DNA from: an uncultured Oscillospiraceae bacterium
GTDB taxonomy: Bacteria > Bacillota > Clostridia > Oscillospirales > Oscillospiraceae
Length of the DNA stretch: 64,000 nucleotides
Assembly (NCBI GenBank): GCA_934597345.1
Contig: CAKTRJ010000004.1
Location: 22,758-86,757, forward strand
Direction: 5' to 3'
How positions within the stretch are numbered: the first letter of the stretch is position 1; each line of letters begins with the position of its first letter. Below the pieces are notes generated by a model, which did not search any database, was not told where the DNA came from, and worked only from the letters and a program-made list of their open reading frames with translations. Shown piece after piece: positions 1-7,994 of this stretch. Made by a program: the position numbers and the translations under genes.

Positions 1-295
1 GGATGGGAATGGCGGTTCTGGCCGTATCGCCCACCACCAGCACAGGGCCGGTGATGAGGGCGGAGAGCGCCTGCCGCAGCGGCTCCGTGACGGCGGCTAC
101 GACGCTGGAAAGGATGGCGCCCTCGAAGCTTTGAGCGAGATAGCCGTTCTGTGTCAGTGTGGTTTCGATGGCGGCCGTATATCTGGTGGCGTCCAGGCGG
201 CGGTCGGTGATCAGCCGCATGGTGTGCCGCACCTCAAGTCCATCCATGCAGCCCAGCACAATGTTGCTGTTGCCTGCGTCCACTGCCAGGATCAT
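1..295 (-). CDS. coaX: Type III pantothenate kinase, N-terminal part (cut by window edge)
   Basis: Pantothenate + ATP to 4'-phosphopantothenate, first step of coenzyme A synthesis, in the cytoplasm. About 98 N-terminal residues are visible. They open with the ASKHA-type phosphate loop MILAVDAGNSNIVLG (canonical DxGNTN has Ser here for Thr) and contain the later GAILSSVV and VVGD stretches typical of CoaX. The rest lies beyond position 1. Its ATG overlaps the stop codon of the upstream ECF S-component gene (ATGA), so the two are translationally coupled, and this supports a shared pantothenate theme. The family call is firm; completeness cannot be judged. Confidence 0.88.
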   Translation of the reverse strand, partial: MILAVDAGNSNIVLGCMDGLEVRHTMRLITDRRLDATRYTAAIETTLTQNGYLAQSFEGAILSSVVAAVTEPLRQALSALITGPVLVVGDTARTAIPI

Positions 296-843
296 GCCGC
301 CCGCCTCCGCATGGTAACGATCCGCAGCACGGCAGGGGCCAGCACGATGTTGACGGCCAGCTCCAGCAGGAAGTTGACGCTCATGAACGCGGAGAGCACC
401 GCGGCCCAGGAGGTATCGAAAAACAGCACCAGCACCAGATACAGCACGCCGGTGTTCACCAGCGGGCAGACCGCCGCTGCCGCGACGACGGCCGCTCTTT
501 CGCTGCGGCGCGATACCAGCCGGTATACGGCAGCCGCCGCAGCGCCGCACAGCGTGCCCTTCACCACGCAGGCGGCGGAGGTGATCAGCGGGTGCAGCGC
601 CAGCATCATCTGACCGGAGCTGTCTGCCCCGGTCAGTACCATGACCAGAACGACCAGGCCGAACACGGTGCCGATCAGCGCACCGCTGCCGACGCCGTAC
701 AGTGCGCCGGCTACCACGATGGGGATCAGCGTCAGTGTGATGGGGAAGCTGCCGAAGCGGATGGAGGTGGCTGCCGTTTGCAGGACTACTACAAGCGCGG
801 TCAGCATGCCCAGTGCCGTCAGGCGGGAAAAGTGGTTTTTCAT
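292..843 (-). CDS. panT: ECF transporter S component, probable pantothenate carrier
   Basis: Substrate-binding membrane subunit of an energy-coupling-factor importer, 183 aa with about six hydrophobic segments (residues about 8-28, 34-52, 55-72, 82-107, 117-140 and 148-172) and a basic C terminus. No EcfA/A'/T genes are nearby, so it presumably shares a module encoded elsewhere. The four-base overlap with coaX downstream makes pantothenate the likely substrate; that assignment is by context. An AGGAGG site lies about 7 nt before the ATG, and a TAGACA-17-TATACT promoter lies upstream. A different vitamin substrate is possible. Confidence 0.72.
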   Translation of the reverse strand: MKNHFSRLTALGMLTALVVVLQTAATSIRFGSFPITLTLIPIVVAGALYGVGSGALIGTVFGLVVLVMVLTGADSSGQMMLALHPLITSAACVVKGTLCGAAAAAVYRLVSRRSERAAVVAAAAVCPLVNTGVLYLVLVLFFDTSWAAVLSAFMSVNFLLELAVNIVLAPAVLRIVTMRRRAA

Positions 844-900
844 TTGTCAGACCTCCTGCTGTCGCTCCGCGCAGGGCGGATGCAACGCAAATTTTACAGC

Positions 901-929
901 AGTATATCCGACGGCGTGTCGGCTGTCTA
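901..929 (-). promoter_or_regulatory. Promoter of panT-coaX
   Basis: On the minus strand, TAGACA (924-929), a 17-nt spacer and TATACT (901-906). The spacer contains a GCCGAC/GTCGG inverted repeat that could be an operator. The intergenic stretch 930-1006 shows nothing else recognisable. Confidence 0.55.
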
Positions 930-1006
930 TCCATAGCGGGTAAAATTTAAGTAAAATTTGAGGACCGCGGCAAAAGCATGGCACACCGGCCCGACGCGGA
1001 CAGATG

Positions 1007-1050
1007 CCGAAAGAGCAGGACTTTGCAAACGCAAAGCCCTGCTCTTTCGG
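1007..1050 (-). terminator. Hairpin terminator after the signalling operon
   Basis: Two 20-nt arms (1007-1026 and 1031-1050) with one mismatch and an AAAC loop, just past the histidine kinase stop codon. The minus-strand side lacks a clean T-tract, so termination may be imperfect. Confidence 0.6.
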
Positions 1051-1068
1051 TAAAAAGAAGCAGAGGTG

Positions 1069-3723
1069 TCAGACTTCCTTGGATACAGCTCTTTTCCGTA
1101 TCTCCAGCAGGATGCTCTCAAGAGCGCTGATGTCAAGGGGCTTGGAGACATGGGCGGTCATGCCAGCGTCAAGGCAATCCTGCACATCCTCCACAAAGGC
1201 GTTTGCCGTCATGGCGATGATGGGGATCGTTCGTCCCAGTGGATTTCTGCCGCGCCGTATGGCCCGGGTGGCATCCAACCCGTTCATAACAGGCATCTCT
1301 ACGTCCATCAGAATAGCATGGTAATCACCGTTTCGCACATTGGCAAAGGCCTCCACCAGCTGAGCGCCGTTGGGATAGATATCGCACGCGGCGCCGTAGC
1401 TCTCCATCAGAGCGGTCAGGATCTCTGCGTTCAGGCTGTTGTCCTCGGCGCACAGGAATCTCATGCCGCTGAGGACGGAGATGCTTCCGTTTTCCCGGAT
1501 GGCGCTGGTATCGCGCAGCTGATGGACGGCGTCGGCCAGCTGGGACAGGAAAAACGGCCTTGCCAGCATGCCGTCCACGCCGCCGGATGACAGGAGACCA
1601 TGGGACGGCTCTGTGTGGGCATAGTCCGTGCAGAAAATGAGAAGCTCCCGCCCGGCCGCGTTCCGCAGAGACTCCGAAAGGGCAGACAACTCCTCCACGC
1701 TGCGGCAGGCGGACAGAAGAACGACGTCCGCGTCCTGCTGCATCAATATCTGCGCCGCTTCCTGTGCGCTGCCGGATACCCATACGTCAGGCCCGGACTC
1801 ACGGGTCATGGCCCTGACGTTGTCCGCCAGCTGGGCATCGTCTGTGATCAGGAGAATACCGGAGGCGTCGACGCGGCATGCGGCGCCCCGGTCGATGGGC
1901 AGGGAGAGCGTCACCTGGAACCGGCTGCCCTTATCTGGCTCGCTTTCCACAGTGATCCGGCCGCCCATCAGGTCAACGATGTTTTTCGTGATGGCCATGC
2001 CGAGGCCGGTGCCCTGCACCTTGTTGGTGGTGGAGCTTTCCGCCCGGGTGAAGGGGTCGAAAATATGGGTCAGGAATTCCGGTGTCATGCCATAGCCGCT
2101 GTCGGTGACGACGATGCTGAGGGCGGTATGATCGGGGATGGCGCAGGGAAGCTCGGTGATGTCGAGGCGGATCGTGCCGCCGTAGGGCGTGTATTTTACC
2201 GCGTTGGACAGCAGATTGACCAGGATCTGTCCCAGACGCATGCTGTCTCCGATCAGGAATTCGTGCGTTACACCGTGGGTGCGGATCATGAAGTCCTGCG
2301 CCTTTTCCGCCACCCGCGGGCGGATGATGCTGTCGATCTGCCCGACCTGCTCGGCAAGGCTTACCGTCTCCTTGACGATACGGATCTTTCCGGCTTCGAT
2401 CTTGCTCATATCCAGCACGTCGTTGATGAGCGCCAGCATATGCTGGCCGGAGGTATGCGCCTTCCGGATATAATCACGCATTTTGTCCGACAGGTGCTGC
2501 TCGTTCTCCATCAGGCGGGTGATGCCCAGAATGGCGTTCATAGGCGTGCGGATGTCGTGTGACATGTTGGTGAGGAATTCGCTTTTGGCGCTGTTGGCGG
2601 CCTTGGCCTCCTGCGTGGCGGATTCCGCCAGCTTTACCGCAGCGGACAGCTCCGTGTTTTTCTGGTCCAGTTCGCGGTTGACGGCGGACAGCTTGTCGTT
2701 GGTCTCCCGCTCGATGGCAAGAGTCCGTTTCTGGTTTGCTGTCAGGATAATGGTGATCACGATGGCGCAGGTGATGACCAGTATGATCGAGAATGAAAAG
2801 ACCATCCGGGTCGTGGTGTCCACCAGCAGGACGATATCCTGGGCCACATAGTCCGATGGTACCAGAAACAGCAGCGTCCAGTTCGCGTTGTTCATCTTTT
2901 TCAGCGCGTAGTAGTATTCGTCCCCGCGCAGCACCGCGTTGGAATAGGCAAGGCCGCTGCTGTCAAGCTCCTGCTTGGCGGCTTCAAAAGAGGTGCCGTG
3001 GAGATAGGTCATCTCCTTCAGCGTGGCATAGGCGTTATAGCCCAGCAGTGTGTCATCGCCGCTGCTGAAGAGGCGTCCGCCGTATTGATCCAGCACATAG
3101 ACGCTGTTGCTATTGTCGTAAGCCTCACAGGAGAAGAAGGGATTCAGCTCCGCCAGACGGCAGGACAGGCCGAAGTAAGTCAGGCGGAGAGGCTTGCCGC
3201 CGTCCTGAACGGTCATCGGCTCCGGCAGCTTTTGCAGGAAGAAGATCCCTACGTCTGTCTGGCCCACCCGGGAGGTGACAAAGGATACCCGCTCCGGGCT
3301 GTCCATGAGGAAACCCATTTCTGACAACGTGCCGTTCCAGCCGTCGTGGGTCAGATAATTGCCGGAATCGTCCACCGCCACCAGATGGCGCTGCTCGTTG
3401 TCCATCATATACAGCTCGGACAGCGACTGCATATAGGCATACAACTCGTCCGGAGAGGAAAAACTGTGATCTTCGATAGCACCGCAGAAAACGTCTGTAT
3501 CCTTCCACCAGCTGCGGGTCACATCGTCCAGCCGCTTGAAGAGCTGAACGGTGACCTCCTTCATCTGCTGCTGCCGCTCCTTGTATAGAATGTCATCGAT
3601 ATACCCATCGTAGAGCCGCATGAATATGAAGAAAGCAATATTGACCAGCAGCAGAAACGCGGCCAGAGCAAAGGACAGGGAGCGAAGCCGGTTTCCCTCC
3701 GTGTTTGCACGTTTTCCATTCAT
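1069..3723 (-). CDS. Hybrid sensor histidine kinase with pseudo-receiver and receiver domains
   Basis: Membrane sensor kinase of 884 aa. Order: TM1 (about 14-35), an extracytoplasmic Cache-like sensor (about 40-300), TM2 (about 307-329), a coiled coil (about 330-380), HisKA with phospho-acceptor His389 in NMSHDIRTPMN, and HATPase_c with N-box NLLSNAVK (503-510) and GTGLGMAI (571-578). Two receiver-like domains follow. The first (about 620-735) has VVLLSACRS where the acceptor Asp should be, so it looks like a pseudo-receiver. The second (about 754-875) is intact with Asp807 in LMDVEMPVMNG. It is the last gene of an operon with a LytTR regulator, an HPt protein and a binding protein 6 nt upstream. 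Phosphate probably passes His389 to Asp807 to HPt to a response regulator; ligand unknown. Confidence 0.9.
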   Translation of the reverse strand: MNGKRANTEGNRLRSLSFALAAFLLLVNIAFFIFMRLYDGYIDDILYKERQQQMKEVTVQLFKRLDDVTRSWWKDTDVFCGAIEDHSFSSPDELYAYMQSLSELYMMDNEQRHLVAVDDSGNYLTHDGWNGTLSEMGFLMDSPERVSFVTSRVGQTDVGIFFLQKLPEPMTVQDGGKPLRLTYFGLSCRLAELNPFFSCEAYDNSNSVYVLDQYGGRLFSSGDDTLLGYNAYATLKEMTYLHGTSFEAAKQELDSSGLAYSNAVLRGDEYYYALKKMNNANWTLLFLVPSDYVAQDIVLLVDTTTRMVFSFSIILVITCAIVITIILTANQKRTLAIERETNDKLSAVNRELDQKNTELSAAVKLAESATQEAKAANSAKSEFLTNMSHDIRTPMNAILGITRLMENEQHLSDKMRDYIRKAHTSGQHMLALINDVLDMSKIEAGKIRIVKETVSLAEQVGQIDSIIRPRVAEKAQDFMIRTHGVTHEFLIGDSMRLGQILVNLLSNAVKYTPYGGTIRLDITELPCAIPDHTALSIVVTDSGYGMTPEFLTHIFDPFTRAESSTTNKVQGTGLGMAITKNIVDLMGGRITVESEPDKGSRFQVTLSLPIDRGAACRVDASGILLITDDAQLADNVRAMTRESGPDVWVSGSAQEAAQILMQQDADVVLLSACRSVEELSALSESLRNAAGRELLIFCTDYAHTEPSHGLLSSGGVDGMLARPFFLSQLADAVHQLRDTSAIRENGSISVLSGMRFLCAEDNSLNAEILTALMESYGAACDIYPNGAQLVEAFANVRNGDYHAILMDVEMPVMNGLDATRAIRRGRNPLGRTIPIIAMTANAFVEDVQDCLDAGMTAHVSKPLDISALESILLEIRKRAVSKEV

Positions 3724-3729
3724 CTCATG

Positions 3730-5505
3730 TTACTCCCAACAGATGTCGGCCCGTGAGAAAAAGCTGAACTGGCTAAGATACTCCAGCGTCGCGGCGAGCC
3801 CCAGGATGCCGGTATCCGTCAGGCCGCCTTCCGCGGCCACCTGTTCAGACACACCGGCGATGGCCACCGTATAGATCTTATCGTCCCGGATGGTCAGACT
3901 GTCCGGCTTCACCAGCTCATAGGGGAAGAACACGCCGCAATCTCCGCAGTCATAGCCTGTCTCGGCCAGCTCCTTGATGCGGGCGCCAGTCAGGGTAACG
4001 GTCTGGATATTGCCGCGCCAACCGGTGGGCAGGATCGAGGTGATCTCCTGATCGGATACGGGAAGGGGAAACAGCTCGCCGGACACGCCATTCGGGTTCA
4101 TATGGCCGACGCCGTCCACCACGAGATAGGCGTTTTTGGAGATAAGAGCGAGATCAGCCCCGGCCGCCTTGCCGAAGCAGACGCCTGTCAGCCGTGCGCA
4201 GTCATCGGTGGACAGCTTCTCGGTCACCGAGGTGCAGGCGGTGGACGTATCATCCCGCAGGAGCCGCCGGTTGTCGTCAAAGGCACGGATCAGCTGGTCG
4301 AGCGTCGCGTTTCCCCGGATGTATTCAAGTCCGACGTTGCCGACGGACACGATAATATTTTTCCAGCCGCTGTAAATGAAGGGCGCGGTCTGCCCGTTGT
4401 ACAGCTCGTCCTCCACGGGCTTATAGTAGCTGCTCTCCGGAATCACATAGTCCTTCAGCGGCAGCATCTGCGAGTTGGCGCAGCTCTCATTCAGCGAGGA
4501 CATCCCCTCCACGGTGGACAGGACCTCCATCACATGCAGGGCGTCGGTCAGTTTCTGCGGGTCCTTTTCCAGGGCCTTATTCAGGCCGATATACCGGGAT
4601 ACCTGCATGATGATGGTGTTTTTCGTGCCGTCCTCCGACAGATACGGCATGAGCCGGAATTCGTCGTCGGAGTCCTCGGAAGTGATATTGTTGGTGCTGC
4701 CCAGCATGAAAAGCGTGTTGCCTTCCGCCATCATGCGCTTCGTCTCGTTATTGTCATACCAGCTGCCCTCGCCGTTCAGCATACCCAGCTCCCGCCATTC
4801 CTCCACCAGCGCAAACGCGTGCTGCATACCCTCAGAGTCCTCCACCGTGGCCTTCCCGTCAAGAAAATCGTTCTGCCATTTTCTGCCGTCCAGCGTGTTG
4901 AGAAAGCCGGTGTCCATAATATTGCACAGGTACTGGAAGCCGTAACCGGGCAGCGCGACCTGATTCAGTGCCAGACGGCAGCCTGCGGCCTTTACCTTGG
5001 GCGCCAGCTCCCGCAGCTCCGCGAAGGTGGAGGGCAGCGTCCACCCGTGCTCGTCAAGAAGCGTCTGGTTGTAGGTGATGCCCAGACAGGTGAAGAAGGT
5101 GGGCAGCAGATAGATCGCTCCGTGGTCCGAGACCTCGTGGAGACTTGAGGCGGTGTAGTTGTTGGTAAAGCTGTATCCGGACAGGTCGATCAGCCTGCCG
5201 CTGAGATCCTGCCGTTCGGGCGCATAGAAGGTGGTCATATAGATGTCCGGCATATCGCCGGATCGGAGCTGAGCGCTGAGATAGGCTGTGGTGTTGTTGC
5301 CGGCGTATGGGATCACCTCAATATTGATCTCCGGGTACGTTTCGTGGACCTTATCAATAAAATGCTCCATTTCCGGGAAAAGGGAGACGATGGTAAGGGG
5401 CTCGTGGGTTTCGTCAGCGGTGCCGGACTGGCTGCCGCAGGCGGTAAATATGGTGAGCACGCATGTCAGCGCCAGAAAACATGTGATGATCCTTTGGGGT
5501 CTCAT
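3730..5505 (-). CDS. Lipoprotein: extracellular solute-binding domain fused to a 5'-nucleotidase C-terminal-like domain
   Basis: 591 aa. Signal peptide with lipobox FTAC (Cys23), so membrane-anchored outside the cell. Residues about 35-410 read like a family 1 (sugar-type) ABC solute-binding protein. Residues about 425-585 resemble the 5'-nucleotidase C-terminal domain (ADLALISKNA, a segment ending in ILPTGWRGN, then TLTGARIKELAETGYD), but without the catalytic metallophosphatase domain that normally precedes it. No permease or ATPase genes adjoin. It ends 6 nt before the hybrid kinase, so a role as ligand-sensing partner of the kinase's Cache domain fits better than transport. The N-terminal call is firm; the C-terminal call is moderate. 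Confidence 0.78.
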   Translation of the reverse strand: MRPQRIITCFLALTCVLTIFTACGSQSGTADETHEPLTIVSLFPEMEHFIDKVHETYPEINIEVIPYAGNNTTAYLSAQLRSGDMPDIYMTTFYAPERQDLSGRLIDLSGYSFTNNYTASSLHEVSDHGAIYLLPTFFTCLGITYNQTLLDEHGWTLPSTFAELRELAPKVKAAGCRLALNQVALPGYGFQYLCNIMDTGFLNTLDGRKWQNDFLDGKATVEDSEGMQHAFALVEEWRELGMLNGEGSWYDNNETKRMMAEGNTLFMLGSTNNITSEDSDDEFRLMPYLSEDGTKNTIIMQVSRYIGLNKALEKDPQKLTDALHVMEVLSTVEGMSSLNESCANSQMLPLKDYVIPESSYYKPVEDELYNGQTAPFIYSGWKNIIVSVGNVGLEYIRGNATLDQLIRAFDDNRRLLRDDTSTACTSVTEKLSTDDCARLTGVCFGKAAGADLALISKNAYLVVDGVGHMNPNGVSGELFPLPVSDQEITSILPTGWRGNIQTVTLTGARIKELAETGYDCGDCGVFFPYELVKPDSLTIRDDKIYTVAIAGVSEQVAAEGGLTDTGILGLAATLEYLSQFSFFSRADICWE

Positions 5506-5550
5506 GAGATATCCTTCCTCTGCGTATAAGCGGTGTGGTATGCTGCGGCT

Positions 5551-5901
5551 TTATCGAAGAAGCGCGGCAAGCTGCGCAATCACCCGGTCATAGGCGTCGG
5601 TGACCGCATCAAAAAGCGCGTTGTCGGGAAACCCGGACGAATGGCGCAACGCGTCGGCCAACCGGGCGGCGGACTCCGCCAGTTTTTTCAGACCCAGCGT
5701 GGCCGCAACGCCCTTAAGCGTATGGGCGGCCAGAAATGCCCCGTCCCTGTCGTGCTTTTCTCTGGCTGCTGCCAGTGCCGCGTAGGAGGGGTCTGTGGAA
5801 AATTTCAGCAGAAACCTGGTTATCATGCTATCCGACGGGATCCTGCGGAAGATGTCGTCATAATCGCCGCCGGTCGTTTTGTAAAATTCCCTGATCGTCA
5901 T
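5551..5901 (-). CDS. Histidine phosphotransfer (HPt) protein
   Basis: Stand-alone HPt domain of 116 aa that shuttles phosphate between receiver domains. The phospho-acceptor is His60 in AAHTLKGVAATLG, followed by the usual helical LAESAARLADALR. I chose the ATG at 5901, preceded by AAAGGAG 13 nt away. A start 69 nt further upstream would overlap the preceding gene by 29 nt and add non-HPt residues. It lies between the LytTR regulator and the binding protein, and its natural donor is the receiver (Asp807) of the hybrid kinase encoded two genes downstream. Confidence 0.85.
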   Translation of the reverse strand: MTIREFYKTTGGDYDDIFRRIPSDSMITRFLLKFSTDPSYAALAAAREKHDRDGAFLAAHTLKGVAATLGLKKLAESAARLADALRHSSGFPDNALFDAVTDAYDRVIAQLAALLR

Positions 5902-5941
5902 GCTGTGATGCGGTCTCCTTTCGTCAGATACGGGTACCGCG

Positions 5942-6655
5942 TCAATAAGCGGCGGACAGTGCGGCGGCATATGCCATATATGCCTGCCGTACCGGCTTCA
6001 CGCCCCGCTGCCGGATGGGGATCGTCTCTCCGTTTGACAACAGGAATTCCTTTCCGATCTGCCGGACATGATCCATATTCACCAGAAAGCTCTGGTGGCA
6101 GCGCAGGAAACAGGAGTCGTTCAGTTCTTTTTCGATGGTGTTCAGCGTTTTGTAGGCGGTATGTACGCGGCCGGACACTGTATGGATCATACACTTGGAA
6201 TTGGAGCTTTCGATATAAAGAATGTCACGGTACGCGATCCTTGTCACCGTGGCTCTGTGCCGGATCTGATAGGTGTTGGGGTCGAAGTTTTCCGTGATCC
6301 GGTCTATGACCGCTTTCAGCCGGTCATAGCTGATGGGCTTGAGCAGATATCCGCTGGCGGCCACATCATAGCTTTCGATGGCGAAGTCCGGCGAAGCGGT
6401 CAGGAACACGATCTTGCCCTGATAACCCATGGCCCGCAGCCGGTGGGCCAGTTCATTGCCCATCGCATCCTGTAGGTAAATATCCAGAAATACGATGTCG
6501 TAATGTGCCCCCTCTTCCACATCGTAGAGAAGGTTCATTCCGTATTCATAAGGGACCAGTTCCACGGGAAGTGATCGTTCCGCGGAGCAGCGGTTCAACA
6601 GGAGCACGATTATATCACGTTGGAGTGGGTTGTCCTCACAGACAGCAATGCGCAT
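5942..6655 (-). CDS. LytTR-family response regulator
   Basis: Cytoplasmic transcription regulator of 237 aa, AgrA/LytR type. Receiver domain (1 to about 120) with acceptor Asp58 in VFLDIYLQD and Lys in LLKPIS; LytTR DNA-binding domain (about 130-230) with RIAYRDILYIES, FLRCHQSFLVN and IPIRQRG. The ATG at 6655 is preferred to an in-frame TTG 9 nt upstream because the TTG sits too close to the AAAGG site. First gene of the four-gene phosphorelay operon and the likely output. A terminator-like hairpin and a promoter lie upstream on the same strand, so transcription may be attenuated. Confidence 0.88.
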   Translation of the reverse strand: MRIAVCEDNPLQRDIIVLLLNRCSAERSLPVELVPYEYGMNLLYDVEEGAHYDIVFLDIYLQDAMGNELAHRLRAMGYQGKIVFLTASPDFAIESYDVAASGYLLKPISYDRLKAVIDRITENFDPNTYQIRHRATVTRIAYRDILYIESSNSKCMIHTVSGRVHTAYKTLNTIEKELNDSCFLRCHQSFLVNMDHVRQIGKEFLLSNGETIPIRQRGVKPVRQAYMAYAAALSAAY

Positions 6656-6734
6656 GGGTATCAAGATCCTTTCTTCCTAAAATCAAATTTCGCTGCCAAA
6701 GCGGCAGAAGGTGATACACAACGCCGGTAACAAA

Positions 6735-6758
6735 AAATGGCGGCTTCCGCCGCCATTT
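6735..6758 (-). terminator. Intrinsic terminator in the leader of the LytTR operon
   Basis: Arms AAATGGCGGC (6735-6744) and GCCGCCATTT (6749-6758), TTCC loop, followed on the minus strand by TTTTTTG. It stands 80 nt before the LytTR start with no convincing minus-strand gene upstream. It is therefore either an attenuator for the operon or the end of a small RNA. Confidence 0.6.
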
Positions 6759-6848
6759 CTTTGCAAACTCCGAAGATGTCTCTCGCAACAAGCTCATTCA
6801 AACGATACAGACGTTGGGCCTCTGCCATGGCTGCGTTTTCGTTTATAC

Positions 6849-6876
6849 ATTTTACACTCGTAAATCAAAAAATCAA
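6849..6876 (-). promoter_or_regulatory. Possible promoter of the LytTR operon leader
   Basis: Minus strand TTGATT (6871-6876), 16-nt spacer, TAAAAT (6849-6854). It would give a leader of about 185 nt that includes the hairpin at 6735-6758. Confidence 0.4.
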
Positions 6877-6905
6877 TATGCAATTTTGTTAAAAATTCTG
6901 CATGA

Positions 6906-6915
6906 TTCGACAAAA
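6906..6915 (-). promoter_or_regulatory. Spo0A-binding 0A box
   Basis: The minus strand reads TTTTGTCGAA, containing the full 0A-box core TGTCGAA. It lies in the 477-nt divergent region between the LytTR operon and spo0A, about 220 nt before the spo0A start. It could mediate spo0A autoregulation or Spo0A control of the signalling operon. The rest of this region is AT-rich without a supported gene. Confidence 0.6.
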
Positions 6916-7043
6916 TTACCGAAGATACGAGGAGATCAGACAGTAAATGCGCCGATACGACACTTTCTCCGGAAGAAAAAATGATGAATTCATCGGTTTT
7001 TTGCGAATATTCACAGTGAACATGCACGCGCCCTCTGTCCTGC

Positions 7044-7049
7044 TATAAT
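7044..7049 (+). promoter_or_regulatory. -10 element upstream of spo0A
   Basis: TATAAT 84 nt before the spo0A start. The -35 position (7021-7026, CATGCA) is poor, so an activator or another sigma factor may be needed. Confidence 0.45.
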
Positions 7050-7132
7050 AACGGCAGATCACAGCAATGGCCGGAAGCGCAATGGGGAGATGCGGCCGGA
7101 GGTGATCAATAACAAAAAGGAGAAGGAAGAGA

Positions 7133-7888
7133 ATGAAGGATAACATGAAGGTCGTACTGGTGGACGCTGACGAGAGCTTTCGCATGATGCTGCGGCAGAT
7201 GATCGAAGCCGCGGGAGATTTTGAGGTGGCGGGAAGCGTCGGCAACGGCGCGGAAGCGTGGCGCATCATTGCGAGGGAATGTCCGCAGCTGGTCGTAATG
7301 GATGTGATCCTGCCGGAGCTTGACGGCTTCGGCCTGCTGGACCGGCTGGCGTCCATGGCCGCAAGGCCGAGGGCGATACTGGTGTCCGCCTTCTGTCAGG
7401 GACAGATGGTGAAGCGGGCGATGAAGCAGGGGGCGGAGGCATTTATCCCCAAGCCCTGCGAGATGGAGGAGCTTCTCGGCCAGATGCGCCGCGCCGCACA
7501 GCGGGCGGAGGAGGAGAACGCGCGTGACGCCGCGCTGGAGCGCCTTGTCACCCCCGTCATCCATGAAGTGGGCATGCCGGCCCACATCAAGGGGTATCAA
7601 TATGTCCGCGAGGCCATCATCCTGACCATCAAGGATGTGAACATGATCAACGCGGTCACAAAGGCCCTGTATCCGGCGGTCGCAAGACGCTATAACACCA
7701 CCCCTTCCTGTGTCGAGCGGGCCATCCGCCACGCCATCGAGGTGGCCTGGAACCGGGGTGATCTGGATACCTTGCAGCGCTTCTTCGGCTATACGGTGAG
7801 CCATTCCAGAGGAAAGCCCACCAATTCCGAGTTCATCGCCATGATCGCGGATCATCTCAGCCTTCAGGGCGGGGCAAAGACCGCCTGA
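7133..7888 (+). CDS. spo0A: Sporulation master regulator Spo0A
   Basis: Response regulator that starts sporulation, 251 aa. Receiver domain (5 to about 125) with Asp57 in [12 protein letters not shown]. The C-terminal Spo0A effector domain (about 145-250) keeps hallmark stretches: [15 protein letters not shown], the recognition helix region [24 protein letters not shown] and [21 protein letters not shown] precedes the ATG by about 10 nt. Monocistronic, with a terminator right after it. Its presence makes spore formation plausible for this organism. The Ser-Cys in the recognition helix replaces Ser-Arg of the Bacillus protein (from memory). Confidence 0.96.
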   Translation: MKDNMKVVLVDADESFRMMLRQMIEAAGDFEVAGSVGNGAEAWRIIARECPQLVVMDVILPELDGFGLLDRLASMAARPRAILVSAFCQGQMVKRAMKQGAEAFIPKPCEMEELLGQMRRAAQRAEEENARDAALERLVTPVIHEVGMPAHIKGYQYVREAIILTIKDVNMINAVTKALYPAVARRYNTTPSCVERAIRHAIEVAWNRGDLDTLQRFFGYTVSHSRGKPTNSEFIAMIADHLSLQGGAKTA

Positions 7889-7907
7889 GACGGCGGAAAG
7901 CATACAG

Positions 7908-7942
7908 GAAAGAGCGGCACGCCATTGGCGTGCCACTCTTTC
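7908..7942 (+). terminator. Terminator after spo0A
   Basis: GAAAGAGCGGCACGCC (7908-7923), ATTG loop, GCGTGCCACTCTTTC (7928-7942), then TTTG. It also stands downstream of the minus-strand flavoprotein gene and may serve both. Confidence 0.8.
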
Positions 7943-7994
7943 TTTGTATGCAGGATATGGGAGAAAACAGAAATGATCGGATCAGAATAAGGGG

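Noticed and set aside
6794..7027. 77-codon minus-strand frame between the LytTR operon and spo0A
   Set aside because: GTG start without a ribosome site, no recognisable domain, and it covers the 0A box and promoter elements.
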